Shown piece after piece: positions 1 through 8,500 of a stretch of DNA of 12,567 nt. The stretch's first letter is position 1, and each line of letters begins with the position of its first letter. The notes under the pieces were generated by a model that was not told the DNA's origin, did not search any database, and worked only from the letters and a program-made list of their open reading frames with translations. The position numbers and the translations under genes were made by a program. The DNA comes from Muribaculaceae bacterium. GTDB taxonomy: Bacteria; Bacteroidota; Bacteroidia; Bacteroidales; Muribaculaceae. Location of the stretch: contig WGUO01000044.1 in assembly GCA_014867205.1 (NCBI GenBank), positions 1 through 12,567 of the forward strand, in the 5' to 3' direction.

Positions 1-1
1 T

Positions 2-75
2 GCTTCAGTAGCTCAGTTGGTTAGAGCACCTGACTGTTAATCAGGGGGTCGTTGGTTCAAGCCCATCCTGAAGCG
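2..75 (+). tRNA. tRNA-Asn (anticodon GTT)
   Basis: The sequence folds as a full cloverleaf. The acceptor stem is 2-8 with 68-74 (7 perfect pairs), the D stem 11-14 with 24-27, and the anticodon stem 29-33 with 41-45 around loop 34-40. The anticodon is GTT at 36-38, which reads Asn codons. The discriminator base is G75 and CCA is not encoded, so it would be added after transcription. The T stem (51-55 with 63-67) has one T-T mismatch (52/66), which is mildly unusual. The promoter lies outside the window. Confidence 0.97.
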
Positions 76-76
76 C

Positions 77-107
77 AAAAGCCTGTCGTTCTCGGCAGGC
101 TTTTTTA
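77..107 (+). terminator. Intrinsic terminator of tRNA-Asn
   Basis: An inverted repeat pairs 77-88 with 93-104 around the four-base loop TTCT, with a single G-T wobble (86/95). A run of T's follows directly. It starts two bases after the tRNA discriminator base, so it ends the tRNA transcript. Confidence 0.9.
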
Positions 108-123
108 TTTTGCATTTTTTTGC

Positions 124-131
124 TAAATTTG
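124..131 (+). promoter_or_regulatory. Candidate Bacteroidota -7 promoter box
   Basis: TAAATTTG is an exact match to the Bacteroidota -7 consensus TAnnTTTG and lies 54 bases before the start codon of the membrane protein at 186. I see no clear TTTG box at the expected -33 distance; the upstream sequence there is the tail of the tRNA terminator. It is the best candidate for transcribing the two-gene unit 186-2311. Confidence 0.5.
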
Positions 132-185
132 CATCCATAGACCCATGCTCCGGTCTCACACCCGGGCATAAACACACCCAACATC

Positions 186-668
186 ATGAACCAAAGAGTA
201 AAATTCAGTACTTATTCCATCGTAGTCACTGCCGTCACATTTGTGGCGCTTGTCGTGCTAAGCATCTACCTCGTTTCGGCCGGCCGGGATGTAGCGTCAT
301 ATATCGTTGACGCCGCAGTCGTGTTCCTCTGCACCGCGGCGCTCTTCTACGCCCCCATCTCCATCTCGGCCGACAGTGACGGCATCTACATCAACCGCGG
401 AATGTGCGTCAAGCTGATACCTATGTCCGACATCGAGTCGATAAAACTCTGCCCACCCACCATGGGCGAGCGCCGCATATGCGGCAGCGGAGGCTGGTTC
501 GGCTACTGGGGATGGTACTCCGAGCGCGACCTCGGCAAGTATTTCGCTTACTACGGCAAGGCTTCCGACTGCTTCCTCGTCACCCTGACCGACGGCTCAA
601 AGTATATGCTCGGCTGCCGCGACCCGAAAAAGATAGTCGATTACATCCAGAACCGCATATCCAAATGA
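186..668 (+). CDS. Small membrane protein with PH-like C-terminal domain
   Basis: A 160-residue protein. Two hydrophobic helices (about residues 11-31 and 37-57) are followed by a soluble part of about 100 residues. That part alternates short strands (DGIYINRG at 65-72, IKLCPP at 86-91, FLVTLTDGSKYMLG at 130-143) and ends in a helix (DPKKIVDYIQNRI, 146-158). This matches the general plan of bacterial membrane-anchored PH-domain proteins, whose role is mostly unknown. A Gly/Trp/Tyr-rich stretch (GSGGWFGYWGWY, 100-111) sits in the middle; such loops occur in Bacteroidales members of this type. The stop overlaps the next start as ATGA, so it is probably co-translated with the leucine-rich protein. 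The domain assignment comes from fold pattern and memory of the family, not from a search. Confidence 0.75.
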   Translation: MNQRVKFSTYSIVVTAVTFVALVVLSIYLVSAGRDVASYIVDAAVVFLCTAALFYAPISISADSDGIYINRGMCVKLIPMSDIESIKLCPPTMGERRICGSGGWFGYWGWYSERDLGKYFAYYGKASDCFLVTLTDGSKYMLGCRDPKKIVDYIQNRISK

Positions 669-2311
669 AAAGACCGACCCTCACCGCAGTAACCCTGATT
701 GCACTCCTTGTCCTTGCGGCTCTCCCCGCCGCGGCCAAGCCCCAGAAACTCACGTCGACCATCACCTGGGAACTTCTACCCGACGGCACCCTCATGATCG
801 AGGGCATCGGCGAAATGCCCAATTTCGAGTACAACAAGCCCAAGTACTGGCGAACGTCAAAGTATGAGGGTAAAATCAAGAGACTCGTCATCGGCGAGGG
901 TATCACCTCGGTCGGCAACTGCAACTTCAGAAGCGCCGGACTCTACAAGGGCAATACCATGTATTCCCTCAAGACGGTAAAACTTCCGGAGTCGCTGACC
1001 AGTGTCGGACCGGCAGCATTCGAGACCTCATGCATTGAAAAGATTGAGTTCGGCTCCGGTCTCAAAGATATCTGGCACTCCGCGTTCGCATGGACCAACC
1101 TCAGGGAGGTGAAACTTCCGGAGGGACTCACCACAATCTGGCCCGGCGCATTCTCGCATAACCCCGACCTGGAGTGTGTCGACTTCTCTGACGCCCATGT
1201 CGAGATCTGCATTAACGCGTTCAGCGAGGACCCCAAGCTCTGCCGCCTGAAGAACGCCGCCAACATCGTCTATGACACCCGCAAGGGCTCTAAGCCGGCA
1301 GAGTTTGCCAACGTGTTCGACGGCACGGCTCTCACTCCGGCCCTTACCTCGGCCAATGAGAAAGTCGACCCTGTCAATCCGGTTCTGCCCAAAAGTGCCG
1401 CCGACAATTTCGACTTCAACGGCGAGTGGTTCAACGAGTCGTCATTCTCTGATGACACCGACACGTATACTACAACAGCCAACCTCACCCTGCGTCTGCT
1501 TGGCGAACCCGTGGAGCTCGACGGCAGAAAATATATAGGCGTGATGTCGGGCTATGACTCCGACGCGATGGGGGAATATACGGAGACGGAATATATCCTT
1601 TCGGCCGACGTGTCGGGCAACGATGCCGACATAACCTACACACACCTCGCCACCGGCGAGACATGGCAGGCGACCCTCTCCTACTCGCCCGAGTCAAGGG
1701 AATTGACACTCCACGACGCACGGATGATTCAGAAAGGTCCATATTCCGCTTCTGATGATAGCCCGGCCACCGACGATATGCCCAAATACATGTTCACCGA
1801 GAACATGACCCTCAACCGGGTATCCCCGAGTGCTCCCGGAGAGCCGACCACCGACAACACCGTGGCCAAGACACGCTATGCCACCTACTACACCCAGGAG
1901 ATAAAGGAGGAACCCGACGAGACCTTCGCCTATGACACATATCTGCGGATGCTCTCAGCCGACGGGAAGACCGACCGCGAGGTGATGAACATCGTATCGC
2001 GGATCGATGACGCCTGGGTGACTCCCGACGGCAACGGTCTCGCGCTCGTCACCTGGGAGGGTGGTACCGACCTCCAGGATCTCACCCTCTTTGTCATTGA
2101 CGGGCTCGGCACAGTCAGGACCATCACCTCGGTAAACGGCATGACCGCACACCCCATCTACATAGACATTGACCTGAACGATCCCAAGGTCCGCAGCGAT
2201 CTTGAGAAAAGCATTCCCTCAATCACACGTGAGGGCAACCGCATCAAGGTGTATGACCCACACTATGAGCAGACTGTATATTATGACATGTACGGCAACC
2301 TGATGCCGTAA
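665..2311 (+). CDS. Secreted BspA-type leucine-rich-repeat protein
   Basis: A 548-residue protein. I chose ATG 665 because it overlaps the previous stop (ATGA) and gives a proper signal peptide: basic MKRPT, a hydrophobic core to residue 20, and probable cleavage after PAAA at 24. Upstream in-frame codons only read through the previous gene. Residues 34-200 carry irregular BspA-like (LRR_5) repeats, seen as IKRLVIGEGITSVG (71-84), LKTVKLPESLTSVGPAAF (102-119), IEKIEFGSGLKDIWHSAF (124-141) and LREVKLPEGLTTIWPGAF (146-163). Such repeats usually mediate protein or host-surface binding. Residues 245-385 look like a beta-rich domain (NGEWFN, TTTANLTLRLLG, TYTHLATGETWQATLSY) that I cannot name, and 400-548 is a further unassigned region. 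There is no lipobox or visible sorting tail, so it is probably periplasmic or secreted. Confidence 0.8.
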   Translation: MKRPTLTAVTLIALLVLAALPAAAKPQKLTSTITWELLPDGTLMIEGIGEMPNFEYNKPKYWRTSKYEGKIKRLVIGEGITSVGNCNFRSAGLYKGNTMYSLKTVKLPESLTSVGPAAFETSCIEKIEFGSGLKDIWHSAFAWTNLREVKLPEGLTTIWPGAFSHNPDLECVDFSDAHVEICINAFSEDPKLCRLKNAANIVYDTRKGSKPAEFANVFDGTALTPALTSANEKVDPVNPVLPKSAADNFDFNGEWFNESSFSDDTDTYTTTANLTLRLLGEPVELDGRKYIGVMSGYDSDAMGEYTETEYILSADVSGNDADITYTHLATGETWQATLSYSPESRELTLHDARMIQKGPYSASDDSPATDDMPKYMFTENMTLNRVSPSAPGEPTTDNTVAKTRYATYYTQEIKEEPDETFAYDTYLRMLSADGKTDREVMNIVSRIDDAWVTPDGNGLALVTWEGGTDLQDLTLFVIDGLGTVRTITSVNGMTAHPIYIDIDLNDPKVRSDLEKSIPSITREGNRIKVYDPHYEQTVYYDMYGNLMP

Positions 2312-2357
2312 GACCGACGCCACTCCCCGCCTGAAAATAAAGTGACAGAATTATAAC

Positions 2358-2394
2358 AAAAAACTGAAAACCGATTTACGGTTTTCAGTTTTTT
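2358..2394 (+). terminator. Intrinsic terminator after the leucine-rich protein gene
   Basis: A perfect 16-bp stem, 2358-2373 with 2379-2394, encloses the loop ATTTA. The A-run on the left arm and T-run on the right arm mean it could stop transcription from either side. It closes the 186-2311 unit and separates it from the regulator gene. Confidence 0.93.
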
Positions 2395-2398
2395 ATTA

Positions 2399-2406
2399 TA
2401 ATTTTG
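2399..2406 (+). promoter_or_regulatory. Candidate -7 promoter box of the TetR gene
   Basis: TAATTTTG matches TAnnTTTG exactly. It lies four bases beyond the right arm of the terminator and 48 bases before the ATG at 2455. A transcript would begin near 2413, so the TTG codon at 2404 lies in the promoter and cannot be the start. No convincing -33 TTTG is visible, since that position is taken by the terminator stem. Confidence 0.55.
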
Positions 2407-2410
2407 CGCT

Positions 2411-2441
2411 TCGGTGACGGACATGCCTATTGTATCACCGA
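2411..2441. repeat. Inverted repeat in the leader of the TetR gene
   Basis: TCGGTGA (2411-2417) is repeated inverted as TCACCGA (2435-2441) with a 17-base gap. It covers the predicted transcription start and leader of the regulator. The left arm continues as GTGACGG, sharing the core GTGACG with the palindrome at 3086-3105. Autoregulatory binding is possible but unproven. Confidence 0.35.
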
Positions 2442-2454
2442 CCGACCGGACAAT

Positions 2455-3084
2455 ATGGAAAAGACTGATTTGAACGACGAACAGTATACGCGTCTTCTTA
2501 ACGCCGTTTTCAGGATTCTGCTTGAGAAAGGGCCCTCGCACACGACAATGGACCTGGTGGCTGCACGTCTGTCCATGTCGAAGCGTACCCTCTATGAGAT
2601 TTTCGGAAGCAAGGACGACATGCTGCGCGACGTTATGGACTATCAGAACCAACTTCACCGCCGGGAGATGGAATCAATATTCCATTCCACCGGGAATGCC
2701 ATGGAGGCCATGGCCAAGGCCATGACGTACATTCAGAAGACATTCGAGAGTGTCGACGTGTCCTTCTTCCGCGACATGGACAAGCGCTGCCGCCACCTGC
2801 GTAATGATTACGACGGCCGAATGAGCGAGCTCAACAATCAGCTCGGCCTTGTATTCGCGTTAGGGATACGGCAGGGAGTCTTCCGCAAGGGCATCGACTA
2901 CGACCTGCAGCTCAGGCTGCTACGCGTGCAGATGGAGTCGCTTAAACGGATGGAGGAGTTTTTTCCGCCCGAGATCACGCTTGCGCAGGCCTACAGCGCG
3001 ATAGCCCAGGGTTTCCTGCGCGGCATAGCGACTCCACAGGGAATCGAGATACTTGAGGGCATGATCAATGACAGACATCAATAG
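2455..3084 (+). CDS. TetR/AcrR-family transcriptional regulator
   Basis: A 209-residue protein starting at ATG 2455. An earlier in-frame TTG (2404) is rejected because it falls inside the -7 promoter box. The N-terminal 60 residues form a TetR DNA-binding domain: helix YTRLLNAVFRILLEKG (11-26), then the helix-turn-helix TTMDLVAARLSMSKRTLYEIFGSKDDML (30-57), with the family's typical TLYxxFGSKDxML recognition-helix pattern. The remaining 150 residues are a divergent ligand-binding and dimerisation domain. TetR regulators next to RND operons are usually local repressors released by pump substrates. The gene is 68 bases upstream of the efflux genes on the same strand with a palindrome between them, so it probably controls that operon. 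The ligand cannot be read from the sequence. Confidence 0.92.
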   Translation: MEKTDLNDEQYTRLLNAVFRILLEKGPSHTTMDLVAARLSMSKRTLYEIFGSKDDMLRDVMDYQNQLHRREMESIFHSTGNAMEAMAKAMTYIQKTFESVDVSFFRDMDKRCRHLRNDYDGRMSELNNQLGLVFALGIRQGVFRKGIDYDLQLRLLRVQMESLKRMEEFFPPEITLAQAYSAIAQGFLRGIATPQGIEILEGMINDRHQ

Positions 3085-3085
3085 G

Positions 3086-3105
3086 CCGTGACGCCTGCGT
3101 CACGG
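3086..3105. promoter_or_regulatory. Perfect 9-2-9 palindrome, candidate TetR operator
   Basis: CCGTGACGC (3086-3094) and GCGTCACGG (3097-3105) are perfect inverted copies separated by CT. The site starts one base after the tetR stop and ends 47 bases before the outer membrane factor gene. Size and symmetry suit a TetR-dimer operator. No T-run follows, so it is not a standard intrinsic terminator, though an RNA hairpin role is not excluded. Confidence 0.55.
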
Positions 3106-3152
3106 TCAAACTACAGGAAAAACAACATAACACAGATAGAAATTCTCGGAAA

Positions 3153-4517
3153 ATGAAACTTACCAGAATTCTCATGACGGCTATGGCAGCCGCCTGCGGC
3201 ATGCATGCCGCATGGGCGCAGACCACCACCGACACCCTGCGCCTCTCGCGCGAGGAGTGCGTGGCGATCGCCCTCGAGGAGAGTCCGACCGTCAAGGTCG
3301 CCAATCTTGAGGTCAAGCGAATGGACTATTCCAAAAAGGAGGTCCTCGCCAACCTCTTTCCCAGCATCGACTTCACAGGCGCCTACCAGCGGAGCATAGA
3401 GCTCCAGACGGTCAGCATGAACATGGGCGGCCAGTCACAGCAGTTCAAGATGGGTACCGACAACGTATGGAACTTCGGCTTCTCGGCCGCAATGCCGCTC
3501 GTCAACGCATCGCTGTGGAAATCGATCAATCTCAGCGACACTCAGATTCTGCAGAGCCTCGAGAGCGCACGCGCCTCGCGTCTCGACCTTGTCAACAACA
3601 TCAACAAGGCCTACTACGCGCTCATGCTCGCCATAGACTCGCGGGAGGTGATAAGGCAGAACTACGATCTGGCCAAGTTCAACGCCGACCTCTACCAGAA
3701 GCAGTTCGCGGCCGGCACAGCCTCGGAGTATGACGTGCTCCGAAGCTCGGTGCAGGTGACCAACATTGAGCCTGAGCTGCTGCAGGCCGACATCTCGGTC
3801 AAGCAGTGCCAGCTGCAGCTCAAGGTACTCATGGGCGTTGACAAGGATATGGCCGTAATGCCCACTACTGACCTCTCCGACATGAAGCGCGAGATGTACG
3901 GATATACCCTCGGGAATGACCGATCGCTCGCCCGCAACACCAGCCTGCGCTCAATCGACCTCAGCCGCAAGCTCGCCGAGCAGAACGTCACCCTTCAGAA
4001 GATGGCCTGGGTACCGTCGCTCGCCGCGACCTTCAACATCAACTGGAACGCCATGAGCAACGGCAACGCCCTGCGCAACCAGCAGTTCAACCCCTACTCG
4101 ACAGTCGGACTGGCCCTGCAGGTTCCCATCTTCGCCGGCGGAAGCCGCCTGCAGAAAGTCCGCCAGGCACAGTTGCAGGTCAAGGAGATTGACCTGCAGC
4201 GCGAGAATCTTGTCAACTCCCTCAACATGCAGGTTGACCTTGCCGTAGACAACATAGACCGTCAGGTCAAGCAGATAGCGTCGAGCGAGGAGGGCATGCG
4301 GCAGGCAGCAAAGGCCCTCGAGATCATGCAGAAGAGTTTCGAGATAGGTGCCGCAACATACCTCAACCTGCGCGACAGCGAGCTGGCCAACACCTCGGCC
4401 CGCCTCTCATATCTGCAGTCAATCTATAACTATCTCGTGTCGACAAGCGAGCTCGACACACTGCTCGGCAAGGAAGATGCCCTCGGCATCCCGGCCGAGT
4501 CCGAATCAAACCGATAA
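3153..4517 (+). CDS. TolC-family outer membrane efflux protein
   Basis: A 454-residue outer membrane factor of a tripartite pump, forming the trimeric exit duct through the outer membrane and periplasm. The signal peptide is MKLTRILMTAMAAACGMHAAWA, probably cut before Gln23; there is no lipobox, unlike OprM-type lipoproteins. Two internal OEP repeats follow (about 30-235 and 240-440). Each has a long amphipathic coiled-coil helix pair; in the second, LVNSLNMQVDLAVDNIDRQVKQIASSEEGM is followed by a helix containing SFEIGAATYLNLRDSE. The latter resembles the family's 'G..t.ldvl.ae' signature before the last helix. Length is usual for the family. It is first in the efflux unit, 12 bases before the fusion protein gene, so the three transport genes are probably one transcript. 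I find no clear TAnnTTTG box just upstream. Confidence 0.95.
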   Translation: MKLTRILMTAMAAACGMHAAWAQTTTDTLRLSREECVAIALEESPTVKVANLEVKRMDYSKKEVLANLFPSIDFTGAYQRSIELQTVSMNMGGQSQQFKMGTDNVWNFGFSAAMPLVNASLWKSINLSDTQILQSLESARASRLDLVNNINKAYYALMLAIDSREVIRQNYDLAKFNADLYQKQFAAGTASEYDVLRSSVQVTNIEPELLQADISVKQCQLQLKVLMGVDKDMAVMPTTDLSDMKREMYGYTLGNDRSLARNTSLRSIDLSRKLAEQNVTLQKMAWVPSLAATFNINWNAMSNGNALRNQQFNPYSTVGLALQVPIFAGGSRLQKVRQAQLQVKEIDLQRENLVNSLNMQVDLAVDNIDRQVKQIASSEEGMRQAAKALEIMQKSFEIGAATYLNLRDSELANTSARLSYLQSIYNYLVSTSELDTLLGKEDALGIPAESESNR

Positions 4518-4529
4518 TAATCAACCGTT

Positions 4530-5591
4530 ATGAAAAAGTATATAGTCTATCCGCTATGTCTTGCCGCGCTCGCCCTCACGGCCTGCTCGGGCAAGGATGA
4601 GAAGGCCGGCAAGAAGGAGGCCGAGGAATCGGTTCCAACCGTAAAGGTCGAGACCGTGGACTCGCGTGTCGTCGACCAGCTCGGCACCTACACCGCCACC
4701 GTCGAGGCCCAGATCGTCAACAACATCTCGGCCAACATGCCCAACCGCATCAAGCAGATCCTCGTAGACGAGGGGCAGCGCGTGGGCGCCGGCCAGCGTG
4801 TCGCAGTGCTCGATGACGTCAACACATTCAGTTACGAGACCCAGGTCAACAACGCCAAGGCAAATCTCGAGAACGTGCAGGTCAACTATAACCGCGCCGT
4901 AGAGCTCCTGAAGATAGGCGGAGGTACCAAGCAGCAGGTCGACGCCATGGAGATCCAGCTCATCAACGCCCGCAATGCACTTGCCCAGGCCGAGCGCGCG
5001 CTGCGCAACGCCCGCGAGAATACCGTGCTGACATCGCCCATATCGGGCGTCGTGACAGCCCGCAACTATGACCCGGGCGACATGACCGGAAACCTCCCCA
5101 TCGTGACCGTGGCCCGCATTCAGCCCGTCAAGATCGTCATCAACGTGACAGAGAGCGAGCTTCCCCGCGTCCATAAGGGTATGCCCGCAGAGATCAGGTT
5201 CGACACCTACGGCGACGACCAGTTCAAGGGCACTGTCAGCACGATCATGCCGACCGTCGACCCGCAGAGCCGCACATTCGGCGTCGAGATAACCCTCGCC
5301 AATGCCGACGGACGCGTGCTGCCCGGCATGTTCGGCCGCGTAACCCTCAACCTCGGCAAAGCCGACCGCGTGGTCGTGCCCGACAAGGCTGTCGTCAAGC
5401 AGCAGGGATCTGGCAACCAGTATGTATATGTCTACAACTCCGACGGCACCGTGTCGTTCAACCAGGTGCAGCTCGGACGCCGTCTCGGCGACGAGTATGA
5501 GCTTCTGTCGGGCGTCGAGCCCGGATCTAAGGTAGTCATCAACGGCCAGTCTAAACTCGCCAACGGCGTTAAAGTCAAGATTGCGAAATGA
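4530..5591 (+). CDS. RND efflux membrane fusion (periplasmic adaptor) lipoprotein
   Basis: A 353-residue HlyD/AcrA-type adaptor that links the inner-membrane pump to the outer membrane duct. The signal peptide ends in lipobox LTAC, with the lipidated Cys at 19 followed by SGKDE; lack of an acidic residue at +2 leaves the final membrane uncertain. The order is: beta strands and first lipoyl half (IVNNISANMPNRIKQILVDEGQRV, about 66-89), an alpha-hairpin coiled coil (about 102-165, QVNNAKANLENVQVNYNRAVELL and NARNALAQAERALRNARE), second lipoyl half (TVLTSPISGVVTARNYDPGDM), then beta-barrel and membrane-proximal domains ending in VKIAK. The short alpha-hairpin is typical of RND adaptors. Its stop overlaps the pump gene as ATGA, implying coupled translation. 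Confidence 0.95.
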   Translation: MKKYIVYPLCLAALALTACSGKDEKAGKKEAEESVPTVKVETVDSRVVDQLGTYTATVEAQIVNNISANMPNRIKQILVDEGQRVGAGQRVAVLDDVNTFSYETQVNNAKANLENVQVNYNRAVELLKIGGGTKQQVDAMEIQLINARNALAQAERALRNARENTVLTSPISGVVTARNYDPGDMTGNLPIVTVARIQPVKIVINVTESELPRVHKGMPAEIRFDTYGDDQFKGTVSTIMPTVDPQSRTFGVEITLANADGRVLPGMFGRVTLNLGKADRVVVPDKAVVKQQGSGNQYVYVYNSDGTVSFNQVQLGRRLGDEYELLSGVEPGSKVVINGQSKLANGVKVKIAK

Positions 5592-8500
5592 GTCTGTACG
5601 GATCAGCAGTTAAAAGGCCGATCACCACGCTGCTCTGCTTCGTGACGGTGATCATACTGGGACTCTTCTCCCTGGCCAAGCTTCCTATCGACCTCTACCC
5701 CGACATCGACACGAACACCATCATGGTGATCACGATGTATCCGGGCGCGAGCGCCAAGGATATTGAGCAGAACGTGACCAAGCCCCTTGAGAACACGCTC
5801 AACTCCGTGGAGCACCTCAAGCATGTGACCTCGACATCGCGCGAGAACACGTCGGTCATCACACTCGAGTTTGAGTATGGCTACGACATCGACGTGCTCA
5901 CCAACGACGTGCGAGACAAACTCGACATGGTGCAGTCGTCGCTCCCCGACGATGTGATGAACCCCATCATCTTCAAGTTCTCGACCGACATGATTCCTAT
6001 CTGCCTCCTCTCCGTGCAGGCAGACGAGAGTATGCCGGGCCTCTACAAGATTCTCGATGACAACGTGGCCAACCCGCTGGCACGTGTCGACGGTGTCGGC
6101 ACGGTGTCGATATCGGGTGCCCCGAAGCGCGAGGTACACGTATATGTCGACCCGGCCCGTCTCGAGGCATACAACCTCTCGGTCGAGCAGGTATCGAACG
6201 TGATCGGCGCCGAGAACCGCAACGTGCCGGGCGGCTCGTTCGATATCGGCTCCAACACCTACGCGCTCCGCGTGCAGGGTGAGTTCGACTCCACTTCCCA
6301 GCTAAAGGATATCCCCGTGGGCAGTTACGCCGGCAAGATAGTCTACCTGCGCGACGTGGCCCGCATAGAGGACACTCTCGAGGAGCGCACCCAGCAGACC
6401 TACAACAACGGCAAGGAGGGCGCGATGATCATCATCCAGAAGCAGTCGGGCGCCAACTCGGTCGAGATATCGAACAAGGTGATGAAGATGCTGCCTCAAC
6501 TCGAGAAGAACCTTCCCTCTGACATCAAGATCGGCGTCATCGTCGACACCTCCGACAATATCCGCAACACCATCGCCTCACTGGTCGAGACAGTGCTCTA
6601 CGCCCTGCTCTTCGTCATGATCGTGGTGTTCCTCTTCCTGGGACGCTGGCGAGCGACCATGATCATCGTCATAACGATTCCTGTCTCGCTGATCGCCTCG
6701 TTCATCTATCTCTACGCAACGGGCAACACCCTGAACATCATCTCGCTCTCGGCGCTCTCCATATCGATCGGTATGGTGGTCGACGACGCGATTGTGGTGC
6801 TTGAGAACGTCACGACCCATATCGAGCGAGGCGCCGACCCTAGGCAGGCCGCCGTGCATGGCACCAATGAGGTGGCCATCTCGGTAATCGCCTCCACACT
6901 GACGCTGATCGCCGTGTTCTTCCCGCTGACGCTCGTGACCGGCATGACCGGTGTGCTCTTCCGCCAGCTCGGCTGGATGGTGACCATCATGATGATAATA
7001 TCCACCACCTGCGCCCTCTCTCTCACCCCAATGCTCTGCAGCCAGTGGCTGCGTCTGCGCAAGGAGGACCAGGGCAAGCAGAAGAAGAAAAACTGGTACA
7101 CACCCATCGAGCATGCCCTCGACAAGTTTGACAACGGCTATGCCGGACTTCTCCACAAGGTGGTGAGCCACCGCGGACTGACCATCATCATCTGTCTGGG
7201 CATCTTTGTCGGCTCCCTGTTCCTGATGAAGGGCGTCGGCACCGAGTTCATCCCGACGCAGGACAACTCGCGTATTGGCGTAAGCCTTGAGCTTCCGATA
7301 GGATCTCGCGTGGAGTACGCGCAGGAGGTGACAGGCCGCCTCGACTCGCTCTGGCGTGCGAAGTACCCCGAGATCAAGGTGTCGAACTATACGGTCGGCC
7401 CGGCAAGCTCGGACAACACTTTCGCCTCGCTCTCCGACAATGGCGCACATATCATCTCAATGAACATAAGCCTCATCAGCCCGACCGAGCGTGACCGCGG
7501 CATCGTCGAGATCGCCGACGAGATGCGTCACGACATCGACACGATGTTCCCCGACTTCAAGAAGGCCCAGGTCAATGTTGGCGGTGGTCGTGGTGCCGGA
7601 ATGGGAGGACAGTCGACCGTCGACTTCGAGATCTACGGCTATGACTTCGACGAGACCGACAAGGTGGCCCAGGCCCTCAAGCAGATTCTCGCCGGCATCA
7701 ACGGCACCGCCGACATCACAATCTCGCGCTCGGACTATCAGCCCGAGTATCAGGTCGACTTCGACCGCGAGAAACTCTCGATGTACGGTATCAACCTCCA
7801 GACGGCTGCCTACTATCTGCGCAACCGCATCAACGGCGCGACAGCCTCGCAGTTCCGCGAGGACGGTGAGGAGTATGACATCAAGGTGATGTATGCCCCC
7901 GAGCACCGCACGCAGATCTCCGACATCGAGAACATCATGATATACACAGCCACAGGCCAGGGTGTCCGCCTCAAGGAACTCGGCACGGTTGTGGAGCGTT
8001 TCACTCCTCCCACCATCGAGCGCAAGGACCGCGAGCGCATCATCACGGTGTCGGCTGTGGTAGACGGCGTGCCGATGAGCCAGGTCGTGGCTGACGCCCA
8101 GGCCGAGATCGACAACATGGACCTTCCGGCAGGTATCACCATCGGTCTCGCCGGAACATACGAGGACCAGCAGGATTCGTTCTCCGACCTCTTCATGCTC
8201 GGCATCCTTATCATCATCCTTGTCTACATCGTGATGGCCGCGCAGTTCGAGTCGTTCACCTACCCCGGCATCATCATGACCTCACTGCTGTTCGCCTTCT
8301 CGGGTGTCTTCCTGATACTCTGGCTGACGGGCCACACGCTGAACGTGATGTCGATGATCGGCGCCATCATGCTGATCGGTATCGTGGTGAAGAACGGTAT
8401 CGTGCTGATCGACTACATCACGCTCAACCGCGAGCGCGGCATGTCGATACGCCGGGCCGTGATCGATGGCGGCCGGTCGCGTCTGCGTCCTGTGGTGATG

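Noticed and set aside
404..664. N-terminal extension of the leucine-rich protein back to 404
   Set aside because: It overlaps the PH-like gene out of frame, is Arg-rich without structure, and would bury a good signal peptide. The ATG at 665 forms an ATGA junction.
2404..2454. TTG start at 2404 for the TetR regulator
   Set aside because: The codon is inside the TAnnTTTG promoter box and upstream of the likely transcription start. The ATG at 2455 fits the usual TetR N-terminus.
6578..7450. Long minus-strand open frame (290 codons) opposite the RND pump gene
   Set aside because: It lies wholly antisense to a full-length pump with intact motifs, is very rich in His, Asp and Glu from reversed GC-rich codons, and shows no recognisable domain. 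The same applies to 4554-5174 and 7457-7906.
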